DNA of 64,000 nt. It comes from Amycolatopsis rifamycinica (GTDB taxonomy: Bacteria; Actinomycetota; Actinomycetes; Mycobacteriales; Pseudonocardiaceae). Made by a program: the position numbers and the translations under genes. The notes under the pieces are model-generated. The model was not told the DNA's origin. It did no database searches and saw only the letters and a program-made list of their open reading frames with translations. Positions 16,702 through 24,549 of the stretch are shown in pieces (position 1 is the first letter of the stretch; each line of letters begins with the position of its first letter). The stretch is taken from positions 1 through 64,000 of the forward strand of contig NZ_JMQI01000073.1 in the NCBI RefSeq assembly GCF_000695625.1, given 5' to 3'.

Positions 16702-17573
16702 TCGCCGTGTCGCGGCGTCGCGGGAACGAACCTGCCCCGCCTGCGGGCCGCGACGAGCATCGCGCAGCCCGCCAGGCCACCGATGAGCACGGCGAAGGCA
16801 CTGGCCTCGGGACCGAACTCGCCGCCGCTGACGAGCGTCGGACCCGAGGTCACGCCGCGCAGGAGGCCGCCGGCCGTGCCGGTGGAGCCGGACACCGTGG
16901 TGCCGAAGATCCCCGACTGCGCGAAGTTCCAGCCGAGGTGGAAGCCGATCGGGAGCCACAGGCTGCGGGTGAGCGCGAAGCACCCGGCGGTCAGCACCCC
17001 CATCTCGACCGCGAGCGCGACCGCACCCCACACCGTGGCCTGCGGATTGATCAGGTGGAGCCCGCCGAAGACCGCGCTCGACACGGCCACCGCCACGAGA
17101 GTGCCGGTCCGTTCCTCGAGAACGCGGAACAGCACCCCGCGGAACAGCAGTTCCTCACAGGTGGCGATGCCGGTCATCAACCCCAGCGTGGCCACCACAC
17201 CGGCCGCTGAGCCCCAGCCGGCGTGGTAGCCGCCGCACGCGAAGATCAGCAGCATCACGAGGGAGAAGAGGCCCACTCCGAGCGCGACTCCGCGCCCCGC
17301 CTGCCGCACGAGGTCACGGGGGGCGACCTCCGTGGCCGTCCGTTGTTCCAGCCGGCCCACGACCTTCGTGTACGCGAACAACGCGATCGCCGCCGTGGCG
17401 ACACCCGACACCAACCCGGTGACCGGGTTCCGGGCGGCTTGCACGTTGAGCCAGGCGAAGCTTCCGTCGATCACCACGAACAGCGTCAGCAGGACCGCAA
17501 CCCTGATCCAGGCGGCCCCGCGCCGGTGGACCGGACCGGTCCGGCTTCCGGAGAACCCGTTCTCGACAACCAT
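16668..17573 (-). CDS. CPBP-family intramembrane metalloprotease
   Basis: 301 residues with about seven to eight TM segments. The diagnostic motifs are present: CEELLFRGVLFRVLEE (Glu-Glu at about 143), AVFGGLHLINP (His of motif 2) and GFHLGWNFAQSG (motif 3), the Abi/CAAX protease set. Family members process prenylated proteins or act in bacteriocin immunity. In actinomycetes most are uncharacterised. The 3' end overlaps the convergent response regulator by 34 nt. Confidence 0.88.
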   Translation of the reverse strand: MVVENGFSGSRTGPVHRRGAAWIRVAVLLTLFVVIDGSFAWLNVQAARNPVTGLVSGVATAAIALFAYTKVVGRLEQRTATEVAPRDLVRQAGRGVALGVGLFSLVMLLIFACGGYHAGWGSAAGVVATLGLMTGIATCEELLFRGVLFRVLEERTGTLVAVAVSSAVFGGLHLINPQATVWGAVALAVEMGVLTAGCFALTRSLWLPIGFHLGWNFAQSGIFGTTVSGSTGTAGGLLRGVTSGPTLVSGGEFGPEASAFAVLIGGLAGCAMLVAARRRGRFVPATPRHGDQASPSIRPLR

Positions 17574-17725
17574 GTTCGCTCCTTCGGCACCAGCACGGAC
17601 GTGCGTCGACGCGAAGAAAGCTATGCAGGATCCGGGCGCGGGAAATCACTCCGCGGGGGACAGGCGTTGTCCCTCCCGGGAGCGACAACGGGTCCCGAGT
17701 GCATCAGGGGGCCGGCCCGGCGTCC

Positions 17726-18334
17726 TCAGGAAGCCGGGACGTCCGCCGGTGACCGGGTCAGCCGCCGCGCCGCCTCCACGACGAAGGCTCGCCGCCGGGC
17801 CCGCTCGTCCGGGTCGTCGGCCTCGGCGCCGGTCAGCATGGTGGCGAGCTGCGGGACGCTGAACCACCACGCCGCGAGCCCGATGATCATGAACATGAGG
17901 TGGCCGGCGTCGATGCCGCCGGCGACGGACCCGTCGCGTTGGGCCTGGCCGGTGGCGGCGACCTTGCGGCTGTAGTGCTCGACGCGCGCGGTGGCGTTGA
18001 CCGGCGGCGCGCCCCGCAGACCTTCCCACAACAGCAGGCGCGCCAGTTCGGGGTGGTCGCCGTAGTAGTCGAAGGTGCGGCCGGCGACCTCGCCCATGTC
18101 GCCGAAATCCACGCCGTCCGGCGTGACGACGCGGGAAAGTTCCTCCAGTGCTTCGGTGAGCACCTCGTCGAAGAGGGCGTCCTTGTCGCCGAAGTAGGCG
18201 TAGAGCCGCTCCTTGTTGACGCCGGCGCGGGCGGCGATGCGGGTCACGGTGGTGCCGTCGGACCCGTGCGCGGCGAACTCGACCATCGCCGCTTCCCTCA
18301 GCAAGCGGCGCGTGTCGTCGACGGTTCGCTTCAT
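17726..18334 (-). CDS. TetR-family repressor of the divergent NTF2-like/oxidoreductase operon
   Basis: 202 residues. The N-terminal HTH (about 8-55) reads LREAAMVEFAAHGSDGTTVTRIAARAGVNKERLYAYFGDKDALF, given here as family-typical pieces. The C-terminal ligand domain contains LLLWEGLRG and FMIIGLAAWWFSVPQL. It is divergent from an SnoaL-like protein and a zinc-less quinone-oxidoreductase-like gene, with two near-identical 20-bp palindromes in between. This is a classic autoregulated TetR layout; the inducer is probably a substrate of that operon. Confidence 0.88.
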   Translation of the reverse strand: MKRTVDDTRRLLREAAMVEFAAHGSDGTTVTRIAARAGVNKERLYAYFGDKDALFDEVLTEALEELSRVVTPDGVDFGDMGEVAGRTFDYYGDHPELARLLLWEGLRGAPPVNATARVEHYSRKVAATGQAQRDGSVAGGIDAGHLMFMIIGLAAWWFSVPQLATMLTGAEADDPDERARRRAFVVEAARRLTRSPADVPAS

Positions 18335-18353
18335 GGCCGAAGACTAACACCGA

Positions 18354-18419
18354 CGCCAACGTTGCCGTTGGTGAAAGCGGCCTGTTATGGTCAGACCAAC
18401 ACCAACGTTGGCGTTGGTG
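18354..18419. promoter_or_regulatory. Twin TetR operators
   Basis: Two 20-bp sites with 8-4-8 symmetry. 18354-18373 reads CGCCAACGTTGCCGTTGGTG and 18400-18419 reads CACCAACGTTGGCGTTGGTG. They are 46 bp apart start to start and lie between the divergent starts at 18334 and 18441. Their near-identity and placement make them the likely binding sites of the adjacent TetR protein. One covers each promoter. Confidence 0.75.
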
Positions 18420-18440
18420 ACCTGAGACAGGAGAGTGCCG

Positions 18441-18971
18441 ATGAAGCCGATCGAGGCGACGGCCTACACCGACCGGGACGGCATCGTGGACGCGGTGACG
18501 CGGATCGTCGAGGGCATCGACTTCGGCGACGAAGAGCTGCTGCGTTCCGCCTTCACCGAGGACGCCGTGTTCGACCTCGGCGGCATCGACGCCAGCATCC
18601 ACGTGTTCGAGCCCTACGTCGGCCGCGAACAGGTCGTCGAAACGCTGATGCGGACCGTGGGAACCGCGATGGACACCTTCCACGCCTTGGCCAACATCCG
18701 GGTGTGGGTGGACGGCGACACGGCCCACCTGACCTGCTACCTCATCGGACAGCACCACCGGAGCGGCGAAGGGCCGTCGGTCGAGTTCCAGGACCACCTC
18801 CTGCTGGGCAACCGGTTCGAGACCGACCTGGTCCGCGACCACGACCGCGGGTGGCTGGTCCGCCGCAACCGGGTCAGCTCGCGCTGGTCGGTGGGCAATC
18901 CCGCGGCCGCCAAGATCCCGCCGACACCACGACCGGGAAGTGAGGACCGCGCATGCGGGCGATCGGCCTGA
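18441..18971 (+). CDS. SnoaL/NTF2-like protein
   Basis: 176 residues; ATG at 18441 with AGGAGAG upstream. It has an NTF2-like alpha+beta fold: an N-terminal helix pair, FTEDAVFDLGGID, a central strand set with IRVWVDGDTAHLTCYLIGQHH, and a late DHDRGWLVRRNRVSSRW. SnoaL-like proteins act as small-molecule cyclases, isomerases or binding proteins; no catalytic residue can be fixed here. It overlaps the oxidoreductase gene by 19 nt, so the two are co-expressed under TetR control. Confidence 0.78.
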   Translation: MKPIEATAYTDRDGIVDAVTRIVEGIDFGDEELLRSAFTEDAVFDLGGIDASIHVFEPYVGREQVVETLMRTVGTAMDTFHALANIRVWVDGDTAHLTCYLIGQHHRSGEGPSVEFQDHLLLGNRFETDLVRDHDRGWLVRRNRVSSRWSVGNPAAAKIPPTPRPGSEDRACGRSA

Positions 18972-19903
18972 CCGAGTTCGGCGGCCCCGAGGTGCTGCGG
19001 GTGATCGACCTGCCCGACCCCGTCCCGGGTCCCGGTGAGGTGCGCGTCCGCGTGCACACCGCGGCGGTCAACCCCACCGACGCCATGCTGCGCGCCGGTG
19101 TCGTGCAGGCCTGGTTCGGGGGCCGGCCCGGCCCCTACGTGCCGGGCATGGACGCGGCCGGCGTGGTCGACGCGATCGGCCCGGACACCGAGACCGCACT
19201 CCGGCCCGGCGACCGGGTGATGGCGATCGTCCAGGCCTACGGTCCGCGCGGCGGCGCCTACGCGGAATTCGTGGTGGCGCCGGTGGAATCGGTGGTTCCG
19301 ATGCCACCCGGCGTGGACTTCCCGGCCGCGTGCACGCTGCTGATGAACGCGCTGACCGCCCGGCTCGCGCTGGACGCGGTCACGGTGCCGGCCGGCGGCA
19401 CCGTCGCGGTGACCGGCGCGGCCGGCGCCTTCGGCGGGTACGCGGTGCAGCTGGCCAAGGCCGAGGGCCTGCGGGTGTTCGCGGACGCCGCGGACGCCGA
19501 CGTCCGGCTGGTGCGCGAACTGGGCGCCGACGAGGTCGTGCCCCGGGGCGACGACGTCGCCGTCCGGTTCCGCGCGCTCGCGCCCGACGGCGTGGACGCC
19601 TTGCTCGACGGCGCGGCCCAGCACGAACTGGTCGTCGCGGCGGTCCGCGACGGCGGCGGGCTGGCCGTCGTCCGCGGCTGGGACGGACCGGCCGGCCGCG
19701 ACATCCGGCTGCACAAGGTCTTCGTCCCCGACGCGGTGACCGATCACGCCCGCTTGCTGCGGCTGCGGGACCAGGCCGGCGCGGGCGAGCTGACGCTGCG
19801 GGTGGCCGACGTGCTGCCGGCCGGCCGGGCCGCCGACGCCCACCGACGGCTGGCCGAGGGCGGCGTCCGCGGCCGCCTCGTCCTGGACTTCACCACCATC
19901 TGA
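18953..19903 (+). CDS. Zinc-independent quinone oxidoreductase-like MDR enzyme
   Basis: 316 residues. The GroES-like N-terminal half has MRAIGLTEFGGPEVLRV and VHTAAVNPTDAMLRAG. The Rossmann half has VAVTGAAGAFGGYAVQLAKAEGL for NADPH binding. The catalytic zinc ligands and the structural four-Cys loop of true alcohol dehydrogenases are absent. Family knowledge: such enzymes reduce quinones or enones with NADPH. With the upstream SnoaL-like protein it suggests detoxification of a reactive small molecule sensed by the TetR repressor (inference). Confidence 0.88.
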   Translation: MRAIGLTEFGGPEVLRVIDLPDPVPGPGEVRVRVHTAAVNPTDAMLRAGVVQAWFGGRPGPYVPGMDAAGVVDAIGPDTETALRPGDRVMAIVQAYGPRGGAYAEFVVAPVESVVPMPPGVDFPAACTLLMNALTARLALDAVTVPAGGTVAVTGAAGAFGGYAVQLAKAEGLRVFADAADADVRLVRELGADEVVPRGDDVAVRFRALAPDGVDALLDGAAQHELVVAAVRDGGGLAVVRGWDGPAGRDIRLHKVFVPDAVTDHARLLRLRDQAGAGELTLRVADVLPAGRAADAHRRLAEGGVRGRLVLDFTTI

Positions 19904-19990
19904 GCCGATCGGGCGGCCGGCCGTACCGATGCGGCGGCAACGAACCCGATTTGCGGCGTCCCACCGGGGTCCGTTCGAACCGGTCGCCGA

Positions 19991-20413
19991 TCACCGGTCG
20001 GCGATGGCGGCGACGAGGAGCCTCCGGAGCTCGCGCCGATCCCGCTGGTCGAGCCCGGCCAGGACGCGATCCTCGGCCTTGGCCACCTCGGGGTCCAGGC
20101 GCGCGAGCATGGTCACGCCCTCCCGGGTCAACGTGGCGGGCAACGACCTCCCGGAGGGCACCGTGGCCGGTCGCGTCACCAAGCCGCGGTCCTGCAGCCC
20201 GCGAACCACCTTGTTCATCGCCTGGGGCGACACCTGGGCCTCGCGGGCCAGCTGGGCGTTGGACTTCGGGAACTGCGCCAGCATCCGCAGGCAGAGGTAC
20301 TCGGGCCCCGCCAGCTCCGACGGCTCGAGCACCGCGGCGGCCACTTCCGCGCGCAACGCCGCCGTGACCCGGTGCAGCAGATAGCCGAGCGGTTCATCCC
20401 GGAAACCTTCCAT
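19991..20413 (-). CDS. MarR-family regulator
   Basis: 140 residues from ATG at 20413 (MEGFRDEPLGYLLHR); an ATG at 20422 would add three residues and lies inside the operator. The winged HTH (about 30-110) has LAQFPKSNAQLAREAQVSPQAMNKVVRGLQDRGLV in MarR arrangement, then the wing ATVPSGRSLPATLTREG. It is divergent from a methyltransferase, with palindromes over both promoters, so autoregulation and control of that gene are likely. Ligand unknown. Confidence 0.85.
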   Translation of the reverse strand: MEGFRDEPLGYLLHRVTAALRAEVAAAVLEPSELAGPEYLCLRMLAQFPKSNAQLAREAQVSPQAMNKVVRGLQDRGLVTRPATVPSGRSLPATLTREGVTMLARLDPEVAKAEDRVLAGLDQRDRRELRRLLVAAIADR

Positions 20414-20447
20414 GTCAACCATGTTGACATATATCAACCTGGTTGAC
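20413..20447. promoter_or_regulatory. MarR operator pair over divergent starts
   Basis: TGTCAAC-CAT-GTTGACA at 20413-20429 is a perfect 7-3-7 palindrome. TCAACC-T-GGTTGA at 20434-20446 is a perfect 6-1-6 palindrome. They are AT-richer than the surroundings and sit at the MarR start and 13-46 bp before the methyltransferase start at 20460. This is the typical geometry for MarR autorepression. Confidence 0.65.
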
Positions 20448-20459
20448 ATCGTGGGAGGT

Positions 20460-21146
20460 ATGACACGCCCATCCAGCGACGCTCTGTACGACTCCGCCTA
20501 TCGAGGCCAAGCTCCCGAGATGGGGCCGGGCTCCCGGCCGCCGTGGAGCCTCGGCGAACCGCAACCTGAGATCGCCGCCCTCATCGACGCGGGCGCGTTC
20601 CACGGTGAAGTCCTCGACGCCGGCTGCGGTGAAGGCGCGACCTCGCTCGCCCTCGCCGAGCGGGGCTTCACGACCGTCGGGCTGGACCTGTCGCCGACCG
20701 CGATCGCGCTCGCCCGTGCCGAAGCCGCCCGGCGCGGCTTGGCGAACGCCGGCTTCGCGGTCGCCGACATCAGCACCTTCACCGGCTACGACGGCCGGTT
20801 CGGCACCATTGTCGACAGCACCTTGTTCCACTCGATGCCGGTCGAGCTGCGCCGGCCCTACCAGGAATCGATCGTGCGCGCCGCCGCGCCGGGTGCGTCC
20901 TACTTCGTGCTGGTGTTCGACAACGCGACCGTGCCCTCCGGCCGGGTCAACTCGGTCTCCGCGCGGGAACTGCGGGAGGTGGTGGGCGCGTACTGGACGA
21001 TCGACGAGATCCGGCCGGCCCGCATCCACGCCAACGTCCCCGAGAACTTCCCGGACTTCGCGGACTTCGCCGGCACGGACGTCCGGAACGAGGGCAACGG
21101 CCGCAAATCGACACCCGCCTGGCTGCTGTCGGCGCACTTGTCCTGA
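20460..21146 (+). CDS. Class I SAM-dependent methyltransferase
   Basis: 228 residues; ATG at 20460 with GGGAGGT upstream. The Methyltransf_25-type core has motif I VLDAGCGEGATSLALAERG, TTVGLDLSPTAIALARAEA, FAVADIS and GTIVDSTLFHSM. No targeting sequence. Divergent from the MarR gene, which probably controls it; a role in modifying a toxic or hydrophobic small molecule would fit MarR control but is inference. A perfect 14-bp palindrome (GGCGGGTACCCGCC, 21159-21172) followed by a short T-run lies just past the stop and may be a weak terminator. Confidence 0.83.
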   Translation: MTRPSSDALYDSAYRGQAPEMGPGSRPPWSLGEPQPEIAALIDAGAFHGEVLDAGCGEGATSLALAERGFTTVGLDLSPTAIALARAEAARRGLANAGFAVADISTFTGYDGRFGTIVDSTLFHSMPVELRRPYQESIVRAAAPGASYFVLVFDNATVPSGRVNSVSARELREVVGAYWTIDEIRPARIHANVPENFPDFADFAGTDVRNEGNGRKSTPAWLLSAHLS

Positions 21147-21304
21147 CCGGGACGTCGTGGCGGGTACCCGCCCGGTTTTGTCCCCCACGAGAGCGACATC
21201 CAGGTGCCTGCTCAGGGGTGACGTTTCCGGGCCGTCGGAACACTAGCGTTCGGTGATCGACATCGGGCGGAGACCGATCGCCGCGGCCGTGGGGGGTGCA
21301 GAGG

Positions 21305-22168
21305 ATGGGGGAGACCAGCGAGCCGACCCTGCGCGAGGCGTTGGCCGATTTCCTGCGTCGGCGCCGTGACGCGTTGCCACCGCAGGCGGTGGGGTTGCCG
21401 GTCGGTCCGCGGCGCCGCACACCGGGACTGCGCCGGGACGAGGTGGCGCGCCTGGCGAACATGTCCGCGACCTACTACGAGCGGCTGGAACAGGGCCGTG
21501 GCCCGCAGCCCTCCACCGCCATCCTCACCGGGCTCGCGCGCGCGTTGCGGCTGGACCCGGCCGAACGCGCCTACCTGCACCTGCTGGCCGGGCGCGCCGA
21601 GCCCGCGGCGCCGTCGCCGGACGGTGCCGTCGACCGCCGGCTCCTGTCGGTCATGCACGCGATGGAAGCGACCTCGCCGGCGTTCGCCGCCGACGATCTG
21701 GCCACCATCCTGGCGCAGAACGAGTTGCACGCGACGCTGTTCGGCCCGGTCGCCGGCCTGCCCGGCGGGGAGGGGAACCTGTTCTGGTGCTGGTTCGTCT
21801 CCCACCGCTGGCGGCGGGCCATGCTCAACCCGCCGGACCAGCAGGAGGCCATCGGCCGCGCCTACGTCGCGGGCCTGCGTGTCGTCGCGGCGGAACGGGG
21901 CTACGACGCGGCCGCGACCGCACTGGTCGGCCGGCTCCGGGCGGCCAGTGAGGAGTTCGCGCGGATGTGGACCGAGCACCGGGTGGCCAAGCCGTCGTCT
22001 TCGATGGTCGTGACCGTGGTGGACGAGCGTGTCGGCCGGCTGGACTTCGATCCCGCGCTGCTGGTCGGCCCCCGGTCACGTCAGCGCCTGCACTCCCTGC
22101 ACGCCGCCTCCGGGACACCCACCCGGCAGCGGGTGAGCAGGCTCCTCGAACTCGTGCGGCGGCACTGA
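21305..22168 (+). CDS. XRE-family regulator with MmyB-like ligand domain
   Basis: 287 residues from ATG at 21305; a GTG at 21296 would add three. The HTH carries RRRTPGLRRDEVARLANMSATYYERLEQGRG. The MmyB-like domain has LAQNELHATLFGP and NLFWCWFVSHRWRRAML. It is the second protein of this type in the window and is clearly a paralogue, not a copy. It lies 100 bp before the putative RiPP cluster on the same strand and could be its regulator, but no operator is obvious. Confidence 0.85.
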   Translation: MGETSEPTLREALADFLRRRRDALPPQAVGLPVGPRRRTPGLRRDEVARLANMSATYYERLEQGRGPQPSTAILTGLARALRLDPAERAYLHLLAGRAEPAAPSPDGAVDRRLLSVMHAMEATSPAFAADDLATILAQNELHATLFGPVAGLPGGEGNLFWCWFVSHRWRRAMLNPPDQQEAIGRAYVAGLRVVAAERGYDAAATALVGRLRAASEEFARMWTEHRVAKPSSSMVVTVVDERVGRLDFDPALLVGPRSRQRLHSLHAASGTPTRQRVSRLLELVRRH

Positions 22169-22270
22169 TATCCCCGTATCGATAGTGCGTGGTTAGTTCC
22201 CCACCACCGGACGTAGCGTTTCAGGGAGAAGCTGACCGTCCGTTCCGAGTGCGGCAACTGATGCTTTGGG

Positions 22271-22996
22271 GTGTCGAGTTTGGATGACAGTCTCCTCGAT
22301 CGGGCTCTCAGCAGCGCATACCAGCCAGGTGTGCTGTCTGTCGAAATCGAACACAGCACGCTGCCGGCCATGCCGCAGCCGCTGGAATGGTGGAGACGAA
22401 CGCCGGGCGTGAGCGCCCCCGTCGACACCGAGGCGCTCGACTGGGTGCACGGCGGGGACGTCATCGACGTCGGGTGCGGGACGGGCCGCCATCTGGAGAT
22501 GCTCGCGCGACGAGGCGTGCGTGGGCACGGGGTCGAGGTGAGCCCAGCCGCGGTGGCACTCGCGAAGGCGGCAGGTGTTTCGTGCGTCGAAGCCGACGCG
22601 TTGTCCTATCAGCCCTCGCACCCGGTGGACACCGTGATCGCCATCGGCGGCAACGGCGGATTAGCGGGCACTCTCGAGGCGCTGCCCGGGTTTCTGCTCC
22701 GGCTGTCATCCTGGCTGACCGAAACCGGCCGCCTTGTGCTCACCTGCTCGGACTGGACCAAGCTGCCGCCGGAACGGCTGAACGGCGACGATTCGCCCTC
22801 CCGCGCCTATCCCGGAGACGTGCGGATGAGGTTCCGGCTCGGCGACGAAGCCGGCCCGTGGTTTCCCTGGCTGCTTGTCGACGCCGACACTCTCGAGCGG
22901 GTCTGCTCGTCGGTCGGCTTGCGGATCGCCGAGCGCAAGCAGTGGCTGGGCGGCGCGGTCCACGGCGCCCTGATCGAGCGGGCTTCCGCCACCTGA
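22271..22996 (+). CDS. Class I methyltransferase, first gene of putative RiPP cluster
   Basis: 241 residues from GTG at 22271 (start uncertain: no clear ribosome site). The core shows motif I VIDVGCGTGRHLEMLARRG, HGVEVSPAAVALAKAAG, VEADAL and LVLTCSDW. It ends 91 nt before the small precursor gene on the same strand. Upstream DNA (22169-22270) is less GC-rich than its neighbours and could hold the cluster promoter. If it belongs to the cluster, it may methylate the peptide (N-, C- or S-), as in other RiPP pathways. This is inferred from position only. Confidence 0.72.
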   Translation: MSSLDDSLLDRALSSAYQPGVLSVEIEHSTLPAMPQPLEWWRRTPGVSAPVDTEALDWVHGGDVIDVGCGTGRHLEMLARRGVRGHGVEVSPAAVALAKAAGVSCVEADALSYQPSHPVDTVIAIGGNGGLAGTLEALPGFLLRLSSWLTETGRLVLTCSDWTKLPPERLNGDDSPSRAYPGDVRMRFRLGDEAGPWFPWLLVDADTLERVCSSVGLRIAERKQWLGGAVHGALIERASAT

Positions 22997-23087
22997 CCGC
23001 CCGCGAAGAGCCGGCGCACGGCTCCCCAGTTTCCCTGAAGCGTTCAGGGAAAACCGTGAAAAATCCGTAACCGGAAGGAACACGCCC

Positions 23088-23222
23088 ATGAACTCCCTGG
23101 TGCTGCCCACGGCCGCCGAACTGGAAGCCGACATCGCGGACACGCGTCCCGAGCAGTTCTCGGCTTACATTTCCGTCTTCACCGAGGCGGCGTACGAGAA
23201 CAGCGAACTCTGCGGCTGCTGA
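23088..23222 (+). CDS. Putative RiPP precursor peptide (44 aa, C-terminal Cys-Gly-Cys)
   Basis: A 44-residue gene with ATG at 23088 and a GGAAGGAA ribosome site 7 nt upstream. The first 20 or so residues (MNSLVLPTAAELEADIADTR) are acidic and helical, like a leader. The following part (PEQFSAYISVFTEAAYEN) ends in SELCGC and the stop. It sits directly before YcaO and TfuA genes, whose substrates are peptides of this kind. Candidate modification sites are the residues around the two cysteines. The leader/core border cannot be set from one sequence. It is too short and unique to name by homology; I recognise no described family. Confidence 0.72.
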   Translation: MNSLVLPTAAELEADIADTRPEQFSAYISVFTEAAYENSELCGC

Positions 23223-23232
23223 TTCGCGCGTA

Positions 23233-23268
23233 GGGCTGGTGGCCCCGCTGTGCGGTGGCCACCAGCCC
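23233..23268 (+). terminator. 12-bp perfect stem-loop between precursor and YcaO
   Basis: GGGCTGGTGGCC and GGCCACCAGCCC are perfectly complementary around a 12-nt loop, starting 10 nt after the precursor stop. There is no T-run, so it is likely a partial terminator, attenuator or 3' RNA-stabilising structure. RiPP operons often use such a hairpin to make more precursor than enzyme mRNA. Confidence 0.6.
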
Positions 23269-23323
23269 CGGCCCGCGGGTGCGCGGTGGACCCGAGATTC
23301 CGGCACGACGGCATGGGAGGAAA

Positions 23324-24520
23324 ATGACACGGCAGATGGCTCGTGCCGGGGGAACGACCACCGGCCGGGACGACCCGGGCTCGGTCAAGGTGGTGTTCGA
23401 CGGAACGCATCGAAGCCGCCTCCCCGAACAGACGTGGCAGTGGATCAGGCCGAAGCTGCCTGGGCTCGGCATCACCCGCGTCGCGGAGGTCACCTGGCTC
23501 GACGAGATCGGCATCCCGGTTTTCCAGGCCGTCCGGCCCAACGCCCGCACCCTGTCGGTCTCGCAGGGCAAAGGGATGAGCAAGACACTCGCCCGCGTTT
23601 CCGCCGCCATGGAGGCGGTCGAGTTGTGGCACGCGGAGCACCCGCTGCCGGCCCCGACGCAGGTGGGCACGGTCGAGGAGGTGGAGCGCGTGGTCGGCTA
23701 TCGCGTGCGGGACCTTCCCCTGACCGGGCGGCACTACCTCAATCCGGACGCGACCCTGACCTGGCGGACGGCGCACCTGGTCGACGGCAACGCCGCGTCC
23801 CTGGTGCCGGCGGATCTGGTTCGGTTGGACTACCGGTTCGACCGGCGATGGCTCCCGCCGCTCTTCCGGGCCAGCAGCAACGGGCTGGCGAGCGGGAACA
23901 CCCTGGCCGAGGCGCTGCTGCACGGCATGTACGAGACCGTCGAGCGCGATGCCATGGCGCGCGCGGGGTCGGGGAGCCAACCGCGTGCGGTGGATCCGGA
24001 GACCATCCACAACGCCGGCCTGGCGGCGCTTCTGGACCGGTACCGTGCCGCCCGGGTGCATGTCCGCATGCGCTTCCTGGACAACCCGTTCCGCATCCCG
24101 GTGTTCGACACACGGATCTGGAGCGACGCGTTCCCGGCGACGTTCGCCGGTGCCGGTGCGCACCTGGACGCCGCGGTCGCCCTGTCACGCGCCCTCACCG
24201 AAGCGGCGCAATCGCGCGCCACGGCCATCGCGGGGGCGCGGGACGACATCGGCAAGGCGCCGTACCGGGAGGCCCGCGTCTTCGGCGTCCGGCGCTCCTC
24301 GGAGTCCCCGCCGTTCGCCGGCCAGGGCGAACCGGATCTTCCGTTCGACGCCGTCGAGTCCTCGCCACTGTCCACTTTGGACGAGGAAGTGGCGCACGTC
24401 GCCGACAGGATCAGAGAAGTGACCGGTCACGCCCCCTTGTACGTCGACCTGACGCAACCCGGCATCGCGATCCCGGTGGTGCACGTCGTGTGTCCGGGAA
24501 CTGCCCTGCAAGACCATTGA
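23324..24520 (+). CDS. YcaO-domain ATP-dependent peptide cyclodehydratase/thioamidation enzyme
   Basis: 398 residues; ATG at 23324 with GGGAGG 3 nt upstream. YcaO features: VSQGKGMSKTLARVSAAMEAVELWHAE (S-x3-E-type ATP/Mg motif at about 85-105, given in part), ASSNGLASGNTLAEALLHG, YETVERDAMAR, and SRALTEAAQSRATAIAGARDD toward the C-terminus. Family knowledge: YcaO uses ATP to activate a backbone amide oxygen, giving azolines or, with TfuA, thioamides. Here TfuA is the next gene. The C-terminus (VVHVVCPGTALQDH) lacks the proline-rich PxPxP end of azoline-forming YcaOs, which agrees with a TfuA-type role. No separate E1-like or RRE gene is present. Confidence 0.86.
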   Translation: MTRQMARAGGTTTGRDDPGSVKVVFDGTHRSRLPEQTWQWIRPKLPGLGITRVAEVTWLDEIGIPVFQAVRPNARTLSVSQGKGMSKTLARVSAAMEAVELWHAEHPLPAPTQVGTVEEVERVVGYRVRDLPLTGRHYLNPDATLTWRTAHLVDGNAASLVPADLVRLDYRFDRRWLPPLFRASSNGLASGNTLAEALLHGMYETVERDAMARAGSGSQPRAVDPETIHNAGLAALLDRYRAARVHVRMRFLDNPFRIPVFDTRIWSDAFPATFAGAGAHLDAAVALSRALTEAAQSRATAIAGARDDIGKAPYREARVFGVRRSSESPPFAGQGEPDLPFDAVESSPLSTLDEEVAHVADRIREVTGHAPLYVDLTQPGIAIPVVHVVCPGTALQDH

Positions 24521-24549
24521 CGAGAATTCCTCCAGCAGAGCGGACGATC

